Part shown: in pieces, positions 58,477 through 64,000 of the stretch
Position numbering within the stretch: position 1 is the first letter of the stretch
Layout of the letters: the number at the start of each line of letters is the position of its first letter
Origin: Pseudoxanthobacter soli DSM 19599
Lineage (GTDB): Bacteria; Pseudomonadota; Alphaproteobacteria; Rhizobiales; Segnochrobactraceae
Direction: 5' to 3'
Assembly: GCF_900148505.1 (NCBI RefSeq)
Contig: NZ_FRXO01000001.1
Coordinates: 372,001-436,000, forward strand
DNA length: 64,000 nt
Notes under the pieces: generated by a model
The model's input: only the letters and a program-made list of their open reading frames with translations
Databases searched by the model: none
Told to the model about the DNA's origin: nothing
Translations under genes and position numbers: made by a program

Positions 58477-59118
58477 TCAGTCACGGTCGACCTTGAACCA
58501 CAGTGTCCGCACCTTCTGGCGGCCGTGGTTGGTGATCTTGTGACGGCGCCGGCCCGAATAGCAGATGGTGTCCCCGGCCTGGAGATGGTGGGCGACGCCG
58601 TCGATCTCGACCGTCAGCTGCCCCTCCAGCACGTAACCGTACTCGAAGCCGTCGTGATGCGCCGGCGAGCGGTCCACCTGCCCAGAACTCGGACCGTATT
58701 CGTCGATCGCCATCGACACGCCGCGCGTGCGATCCTCGCGGATCAGGCGGCGGACCACATGCCGCGTCGTCTCGACGATGCGCTGCTCGCCGGAGCGCAC
58801 CACCGGATTGTCGGTCGACGGTGCGTCACCGACGATGATGTCCGCCATCGAGATTTCGAGCGCGCTCGCGATCACGATCAGCGAGCCGATCGAGGGCGAC
58901 GCACGGCCGCGCTCGACGAGGCTCAGCATCGACGGACTGAGACCCGACATATCCGCCAGCGCCTGCAGGGTCATGCCCCGCGCCTGCCGGGCCTCCCGGA
59001 TCCGCATCCCGATGGATGCCAGGATCGTCGCGGAGGTCTCGCCCGAATCCTCCTGAGAGTGCGGACCTTCGCTCCTCATCGAGAACTCGTCCCGCTTTTC
59101 ACTCTTCGCCTGGCGCAT
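58477..59118 (-). CDS. XRE-cupin transcriptional regulator
   Basis: Residues about 37-92 are an XRE HTH (IREARQARGMTLQALADMSGLSPSMLSLVERG), and residues about 130-210 a cupin_2 domain (HDGFEYGYVLEGQLTVEIDG, LQAGDTICYSGRRRHKI), which usually senses a small molecule or metal. GAGGTC precedes the ATG at 59118. Regulators of this type generally control a divergent catabolic gene; here that is the molybdopterin oxidoreductase/SDR operon, 730 bp away. An 18-bp inverted repeat lies 72 bp upstream of its start. Confidence 0.93.
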   Translation of the reverse strand: MRQAKSEKRDEFSMRSEGPHSQEDSGETSATILASIGMRIREARQARGMTLQALADMSGLSPSMLSLVERGRASPSIGSLIVIASALEISMADIIVGDAPSTDNPVVRSGEQRIVETTRHVVRRLIREDRTRGVSMAIDEYGPSSGQVDRSPAHHDGFEYGYVLEGQLTVEIDGVAHHLQAGDTICYSGRRRHKITNHGRQKVRTLWFKVDRD

Positions 59119-59851
59119 ACCGACCTCGAAACGACAAAACAGGCAACGTTCCCGCGTGGTGCGAATGTTCTCATCACGACGAATTTTTCAAGTGTATGCA
59201 AACACTTTATTCACATTGAACCGAAAGTAACGAAAAGGTCGCGCCGAAATGCATCTCCGGAGATGACCACTCGTTCAAGTTTGAGACTATAGCAAAAAAA
59301 TGGGATTTCCACTATACAAAATTCCGCCGCGTTAAAACGATCGTTTAGGTACTCATTTTTTCAGGATTCTCTCAAGTCGCTACATGCTGCCGTCTTGAAG
59401 CGGCAGGCCTCGTAGGGCTCTTTCTTCTGAAGAGGAAAGGGGAAGGGGTGTCGGATTGTATACAGATTCAGTGCCGACGAAGGTGTGGATTGATGCGCGG
59501 TTCGTCGATTTAGAGCTTGAAGCGGGGCATGTCGCGTCGTCAAGGTTGTATATCTTGGTGAATACCATCCATCAGGGCCGGGCGAATCCGATCCCATGGC
59601 GATCTCCGGACCGCGGCGGGCGCGACGCCTGAGCGGGTTCAAAGTGGCGGATCGATCCTCTATCCTCCGGCCGCGCGTGTTCTTGCGCCCGGTCCTGGGA
59701 CTCGCTGCATCGCCTCGCGGTACAGCCTCGCCGGGTGCGCGAGGCGGCGCGGCCGCCGCGGTGGTGCCGCATTCGATGTGCGGTGAGGCTCTTTGCGAGC
59801 GCGCCGCGAGAGACCGGCGTTTCGAAGTTCCGATGACGAGGCCCTGCCATC
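59119..59851. other. divergent region between XRE-cupin and oxidoreductase genes
   Basis: The first 450 bp are AT-rich relative to the genome. It has the inverted repeat at 59190-59207, an AAACGATCGTTT palindrome at 59335-59346, and the 10-mer CTTGAAGCGG twice (59393 and 59516). The segment near 59510-59560 resembles dispersed Hyphomicrobiales intergenic elements, only by memory. No gene recognised. Confidence 0.5.
59190..59207. promoter_or_regulatory. AAGTGT-N6-ACACTT inverted repeat, candidate XRE-cupin operator
   Basis: Perfect 6-bp arms with a 6-nt AT-rich centre, located 72 bp upstream of the XRE-cupin start. Its size fits an XRE dimer; autoregulation is inferred. Confidence 0.45.
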
Positions 59852-62005
59852 ATGAATGCGCCGGTTATGACTGCCCCGGTGATCCGCTCCTCGGCCTGTC
59901 CGCACGACTGCCCGTCGACCTGTGCGCTCGAGATCGAGGTGGAGGGTGATGCGATCGGCCGTGTACGGGGGGCGGGCGACAACGACTATACGGCCGGGGT
60001 CATCTGCGCGAAGGTCGCGCGCTATGCGGAGCGAAATCACCATCCCGACCGGCTTATGAAGCCGCTGATGCGCACCGGCCCCAAGGGAAGCGGCCAGTTC
60101 ACCGAAATATCATGGGACGAAGCGCTGAACCGCACCGCCGATGCGCTTCTCGAGGCCGAGGCGCGGCTCGGGCCACAGGCCGTCTGGCCCTATTTCTATG
60201 CCGGTACGATGGGCCTGGTGCAGCGCGACGGCCTCGAACGGCTGCGCCACGTCAAGCGCTATTCCCGCACCTTCACGACCATCTGCACCAACACCGCCTG
60301 GACCGGCTACATCGCCGGCACCGGTCGCCTCGCGGGGCCGGACCCGCGCGAGATCGCGCTTGCCGACGTCGTGGTGATCTGGGGAACGAACGCCGTCGCC
60401 ACCCAGGTCAATGTCATGACCCATGCGATCCGCGCGCGCAAAACCCGTGGCGCCAAGATCGTCGTGGTCGACGTCTATCGCACCGAGACTGCGCGTCAGG
60501 CCGATATCGCGCTGATCCTGAAGCCCGGCACCGATGCGGCGCTTGCCTGCGCGATCATGCACGTCGCGTTCCGCGACGGCTATGCCGACCGCGATTATCT
60601 CGCGGCGTTCAGCGACTGTCCCGACGAACTGGAGGCGCACCTCAAGACGCGCAGCCCTGAGTGGGCGGCGGCCATCACCGGGCTCGGCGTGGACGAGATC
60701 GAGGCCGTCGCCGCGCTGGTGGGCCGCACGCCGCGCACGTTCTTCCGCCTCGGCTACGGCTTCACGCGCGGCCGCAACGGGTCTGTCGGCATGCACGCGG
60801 CGGCATCCATCGCGACCGTGCTCGGCTCCTGGCAGCACGAGGGCGGCGGTGCGTTTCACAACAACGGCGCGATCTATTCCCTGAACAAGACGATGATCGA
60901 AGGGCTCGACGTCGTGGATCGCAGCACCCGCCGTCTCGACCAGTCGCGCATCGGGGCAGTTCTGGAGGGCGATGCGGACGCCTTGCTGGGCGGGCCACCG
61001 GTCGCGGCGATGTTCATCCAGAACACCAATCCCGTTTCGGTGTGTCCGGAACAGGCTCGGGTCCGCCGCGGCTTCGCCCGCGAAGATCTGTTCGTCGCGG
61101 TCCACGAGCAGTTTATGACCGAGACGGCGATGATGGCGGATATCGTGCTGCCGGCCACGACCTTCGTCGAGCACGACGACATCTACAAGGGCGGCGGCAA
61201 CCAGTATCTGCATTTCGGTCCGAAGCTGATCGAACCGCCCGGCGAATGCCGCAGCAATCACGAGGTCGTGGTCGAGCTCGCGCGCCGGCTCGGCGCGGAG
61301 CACGCCGGCTTCGCCATGACGCCGCGCGAGCACATCGACTGGATGCTGCGTCATTCCCGGCTCGGCACGCTCGACGAACTGGAGGCGAACCGCTGGCGCG
61401 ACTGCCAGCCGCCGTTCGAGGAGGCGCATTATCTCAAGGGGTTCGGCTTCGGCGACGGCAAGTTCCGCTTCAAGCCGGACTGGACGCGGGTGAAGAACGA
61501 GAATGCCGGCCCGATGGGGCCATGGGCCGAGATGCCCTCGCTGCCGGATTATTGGCCGGTGATCGAACTGCCGACCGCCGCCGAACCGTTCCGGCTGGTC
61601 ACTGCGCCAGCGCGCTCGTTCCTCAATTCCACCTTCAACCAGACCCCGTCCTCGGTGGCGAAGGAAAAGCGGCCGACGGTGATGATCCATCCGAAGGATG
61701 CCGATCGGCTCGGCATTGCGGACGGCGACCGCGTGCGCATCGGCAACGAACGCGGCAGTCTCGTGATCCATGCCGCCGTCGCCGCATCGATGCAGCCGGG
61801 CGTGCTGATCTCCGAAGGTCTTTGGCCGAACGGCGCCTTCGAGGAAGGCTTCGGCATCAACGTGCTGACCGGGGCCGATCCCGTGGCGCCCTATGGCGGT
61901 GCCGCGTTCCACGACAACCGGGTGTGGCTGAAGCGGGCCGGCATCCGGCCGGGCGTCGGCGAGGCCGCTTCGGCGGGCGGCGCCGCGTTCGACGCCGCCG
62001 AATAA
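59852..62005 (+). CDS. Molybdopterin-dependent oxidoreductase (DMSO reductase family)
   Basis: The 717-residue protein has an N-terminal [4Fe-4S] motif (CPHDCPSTC, Cys16, 20, 24, and Cys52) and the molybdopterin domains (WDEALNRTADALLEAE, ICTNTAWTGYIAGTGR, WGTNAVATQVNVM, IVLPATTFVEHDD, and the C-terminal dinucleotide-binding SFLNSTFNQTPSS). No Tat or Sec signal is seen, so it should be cytosolic. It needs MGD cofactor from MoaA/MobA. An SDR gene follows after 21 bp, and the XRE-cupin regulator is divergent. Substrate unknown. Confidence 0.92.
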   Translation: MNAPVMTAPVIRSSACPHDCPSTCALEIEVEGDAIGRVRGAGDNDYTAGVICAKVARYAERNHHPDRLMKPLMRTGPKGSGQFTEISWDEALNRTADALLEAEARLGPQAVWPYFYAGTMGLVQRDGLERLRHVKRYSRTFTTICTNTAWTGYIAGTGRLAGPDPREIALADVVVIWGTNAVATQVNVMTHAIRARKTRGAKIVVVDVYRTETARQADIALILKPGTDAALACAIMHVAFRDGYADRDYLAAFSDCPDELEAHLKTRSPEWAAAITGLGVDEIEAVAALVGRTPRTFFRLGYGFTRGRNGSVGMHAAASIATVLGSWQHEGGGAFHNNGAIYSLNKTMIEGLDVVDRSTRRLDQSRIGAVLEGDADALLGGPPVAAMFIQNTNPVSVCPEQARVRRGFAREDLFVAVHEQFMTETAMMADIVLPATTFVEHDDIYKGGGNQYLHFGPKLIEPPGECRSNHEVVVELARRLGAEHAGFAMTPREHIDWMLRHSRLGTLDELEANRWRDCQPPFEEAHYLKGFGFGDGKFRFKPDWTRVKNENAGPMGPWAEMPSLPDYWPVIELPTAAEPFRLVTAPARSFLNSTFNQTPSSVAKEKRPTVMIHPKDADRLGIADGDRVRIGNERGSLVIHAAVAASMQPGVLISEGLWPNGAFEEGFGINVLTGADPVAPYGGAAFHDNRVWLKRAGIRPGVGEAASAGGAAFDAAE

Positions 62006-62026
62006 TCCCTCGATCACAGGTGCAGA

Positions 62027-62734
62027 ATGTCTGAGGAAGCCAAGGTTGCGATCGTCACGGCCGCGAGCAAGGGGCTCGGCGGCGGCTCCGCCCGCCGTCT
62101 CGCCGAACTCGGGTGGAAGGTCGTCCTGTTCGCGCGCTCGGAGGAAGTGGAGCGGCTCGCGGGCGAACTCGGCGGTATCGGCGTGCGCGGGGACATCGCG
62201 AACTCCGCCGATCTCGGGCGCCTCGTTCAGGTGGCGCTGGACGCGTACGGCCATATCGACGGTGCGGTGATCTCGACCGGTCATTCCGGCAAGGGCGATC
62301 TGGTCGCCATTCCCGACGCGGTCTGGCACGAGGGACTGGACCTCTTGCTGATGCCTGTGGTCCGTCTCGCCCGGCTGCTTGTGCCGGAGTTCCAGAAGCA
62401 GGGACACGGCTCCGTCGTCGCCGTGTCGTCGTTCGCCGCCATCGAGCCGGATCCGGATTTCCCGGTCTCCGCTGCCTTGCGGGCCGCGTTGTCGAGCTAC
62501 GTCAAGCTGTTCGCGCGGCGCTATGCGGCCGAGAACATCCGGATGAATGCCGTCTTGCCCGGTTTCATCGACAGCCTTCCCGCCAAGGAAGACCGGATGC
62601 GGCGCATTCCGGCCGGACGTTATGGCCGCGTCGACGAACTGGCGAGCACCGTCGCGTTCCTGCTGTCGGACGATTCATCCTATGTAACAGGACAGAACGT
62701 TCTGGTGGACGGCGGCCTCGTCGCCGCGATCTGA
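62027..62734 (+). CDS. SDR-family oxidoreductase lacking the YxxxK catalytic pair
   Basis: This 235-residue Rossmann protein has the SDR cofactor loop TAASKGLGGGS, the sheet-forming STGHSG in place of NNAG, and the C-terminal SSYVTGQNVLVDGG. The Ser (VAVSSF, 134-135) is present, but the region that normally reads YSAAK reads VSAAL (147-151): Val replaces Tyr and Leu replaces Lys. Related SDRs also lack this pair. It is coupled to the oxidoreductase gene by a short 21-bp gap. Activity, if any, would use a different mechanism or be structural. Confidence 0.88.
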   Translation: MSEEAKVAIVTAASKGLGGGSARRLAELGWKVVLFARSEEVERLAGELGGIGVRGDIANSADLGRLVQVALDAYGHIDGAVISTGHSGKGDLVAIPDAVWHEGLDLLLMPVVRLARLLVPEFQKQGHGSVVAVSSFAAIEPDPDFPVSAALRAALSSYVKLFARRYAAENIRMNAVLPGFIDSLPAKEDRMRRIPAGRYGRVDELASTVAFLLSDDSSYVTGQNVLVDGGLVAAI

Positions 62735-62836
62735 TAGCGGCGAGGGGCTTGTCGGGCGCCCTGAGAGGCGCCCGCGTTCCGCATGGGAGGGGCGACCGTT
62801 GCGGGGCGAACGCCTTAAACACGGTCGCCGTTCACC

Positions 62837-63136
62837 TTACCTTGTCGGCAGGATCTCGAAGCGCGCGGCCACCGGCTCGGCGTCCTCGACCTTGATGGAG
62901 AGCACCGCCGAAGCCGAGGGGCCGATGCGGCAGGCGTTCAGCATGTCGTCGACCTTCTCGTGCGGTCCGCAGAACAGCGCCTCGACCGCACCGTTGCTGA
63001 GATTGCGTACCCAGCCCTGCAGCCCGCGCTGGCGGGCATGACGCTCGGCCCAGGCCCTGTAGCCCACGCCCTGCACCCGCCCCTCGACCAGGACGTGAAC
63101 GCATTTCCGATCCTCGGATGGAGTGCCGGTCGACAT
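62837..63136 (-). CDS. acyP: Acylphosphatase
   Basis: This 99-residue cytosolic enzyme hydrolyses acyl phosphates. EGRVQGVGYRAW has the catalytic Arg27 and the phosphate loop; GWVRNLSNGAVEALFCG has the catalytic Asn45. The ATG at 63136 is preceded by GAGG. An in-frame open region upstream is not homologous. It is 53 bp downstream of the DUF983 gene on the same strand. Confidence 0.92.
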   Translation of the reverse strand: MSTGTPSEDRKCVHVLVEGRVQGVGYRAWAERHARQRGLQGWVRNLSNGAVEALFCGPHEKVDDMLNACRIGPSASAVLSIKVEDAEPVAARFEILPTR

Positions 63137-63189
63137 CAATCCTCTGTTCCCATGCTTGCCAGCGACGGCGGCTCCAACCGGCGCCGCGG

Positions 63190-63609
63190 TCATTCGTCTT
63201 CCTTCGGCGCGTTCGGATCGAACCCGTGCATCATCAGCGCCCATTGCAGCCCGATGACCGCGCCCTTGACCGGCCTCAGCAGGACGAGGGCCGAGATGAT
63301 TGTGAGAGGCACCCAGAGCGCCGTGTGAACCCAGAGCGGCGGATGCCAGGCGACTTCGACCGACAGCATCAGACCGACGATCAGGTGTCCGACGATGGAG
63401 ATGGTTATGTAGGGCGGCGCATCGTCGGCGCGGTGGTGATGAAACGCCTCCCCGCATTCGCTGCAATGGTCGGCGACCGTCAGGTAGCCCTTGAACAGCC
63501 GGCCGACACCGCAATGCGGGCAGCGGCCGAAAAGGCCGTGCCGGATCGCCGTCGCGAGCGACCGGCGCTCGACCACTGCCGGCACCGTCGCTCCGCCATA
63601 TTCGATCAT
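63190..63609 (-). CDS. DUF983 membrane protein
   Basis: The 139-residue protein has two CxxC pairs in RCPHCGVGRLF and HCSECGEAF (a zinc-ribbon-like head) followed by two hydrophobic helices (about 71-87 and 97-113). It belongs to DUF983, whose members often follow rnr in alphaproteobacteria. Its ATG overlaps the rnr stop (ATGA). Function unknown. Confidence 0.92.
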   Translation of the reverse strand: MIEYGGATVPAVVERRSLATAIRHGLFGRCPHCGVGRLFKGYLTVADHCSECGEAFHHHRADDAPPYITISIVGHLIVGLMLSVEVAWHPPLWVHTALWVPLTIISALVLLRPVKGAVIGLQWALMMHGFDPNAPKEDE

Positions 63610-64000
63610 CGCTTTCTGCCTCCACCGGGTTTACCCGGCTTTTTACCCTTTTCGAACGCGCCACCTTTGCCCGCTTTGTGGCTTCGCGCAACCGCTGCCG
63701 CTCCGCCGGGCCGCCGCATCGGGCCCCGCGGCAGCCGGGTCGGAGTGCCGTGGGTGCCTTCGCTCAGCACCTCGAACCGAAGAGCGCCGGCGAACGGCGC
63801 GGCCTCCACGAGGCGCACCTCGATCGGATCGCCCATGCGGAACGTCTCGCCCGTCGCGCGGCCGATGAGCGCGCGGCTCGGTTCGTCGAAGTGGTAATAA
63901 TCCGCGCCCAGCGTGGCGGCCGGCACGAAGCCGTCGGCCCCGGTCTCGTTCAGCGTAACGAACAGCCCGGCCTTGGTGACGCCGCCGATGCGGCCGGTGA
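63606..64000 (-). CDS. rnr: Ribonuclease R, C-terminal part (truncated by window edge)
   Basis: The reading frame continues past position 64000. What is visible ends the S1 RNA-binding domain (GRIGGVTKAGLFVTLNETGADGFVPAATLG, GDPIEVRLVEAAP) followed by a basic, Gly/Lys/Arg-rich tail, as in RNase R, the 3'-5' exonuclease that degrades structured RNA. Position next to DUF983 supports it. Confidence 0.85.
   Translation of the reverse strand, partial: TGRIGGVTKAGLFVTLNETGADGFVPAATLGADYYHFDEPSRALIGRATGETFRMGDPIEVRLVEAAPFAGALRFEVLSEGTHGTPTRLPRGPMRRPGGAAAVARSHKAGKGGAFEKGKKPGKPGGGRKR

Noticed and set aside
60110-62407. 765-codon reverse frame opposite the molybdopterin oxidoreductase
   Set aside because: The plus-strand gene has full family motifs; the antisense product is Arg/His/Asp-rich without any domain.

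Overview
The window is about 64 kb of GC-rich chromosome with the gene content and order of an alphaproteobacterium, most likely Hyphomicrobiales (Rhizobiales). The evidence is local synteny that I recognise: (tatB)-tatC-serS-surE-pcm; rlpA-tmk-holB-metG-tatD-MBL hydrolase; zwf-pgl-edd-eda; HAD phosphatase-ATP12; and rnr-DUF983. The genus cannot be fixed from the sequence alone. Most genes are core housekeeping genes, with accessory islands between them.

Layout. 0-7 kb: Tat export, seryl-tRNA synthetase, SurE/Pcm repair, HisC, MobA and Mrp. 7-11 kb: a methyltransferase divergent from an MmyB-type regulator, then an AT-rich gap followed by an orphan Hcp (type VI secretion tube protein) and a membrane-active-looking protein with a CxCxxC motif. 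11-18.5 kb: MoaA, DUF971, class I fumarase, and a reverse-strand GT39 glycosyltransferase/FUSC unit. 19-27.5 kb: RlpA lipoprotein, thymidylate kinase, DNA polymerase III delta', MetG, TatD, MBL hydrolase and MgtC. 27.4-28.1 kb: a gene-free stretch with tandem repeats, palindromes and two reverse-strand terminators. 28-33 kb: a complete Entner-Doudoroff operon. 33.5-36 kb: PQQ-type sugar dehydrogenase and an MFS transporter.

36-49.3 kb is the most unusual part. Two divergent operons sit between a PAS-cyclase and a partner-switching pair (STAS antagonist and RsbW-like ATPase). The left arm has a small two-TM sensor, a sensor fused to a polytopic membrane domain, and a SpoIIE/PP2C phosphatase. 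The right arm has a related small sensor, a sensor-MFS fusion, a Tat-exported ABC-type binding protein without permease or ATPase, a GNAT acetyltransferase and an alanine-racemase-like protein with altered motifs. By eye, four of the proteins share one extracytoplasmic sensor motif. I read this as a candidate undescribed envelope-sensing system that signals through Ser phosphorylation of the STAS protein; this is inference.

49.4-64 kb: ATP12 chaperone, HAD phosphatase, RecG, glutamine-dependent NAD synthetase, a DUF4239 membrane protein behind a repeat-rich leader, an AI-2E family permease, an XRE-cupin regulator divergent from a molybdopterin oxidoreductase plus an SDR that lacks the usual YxxxK pair, then acylphosphatase, DUF983 and the 3' end of RNase R, which runs off the window. 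No rRNA, tRNA, CRISPR array or intact insertion sequence was recognised. Many very long open frames lie antisense to real genes and are GC-skew shadows.
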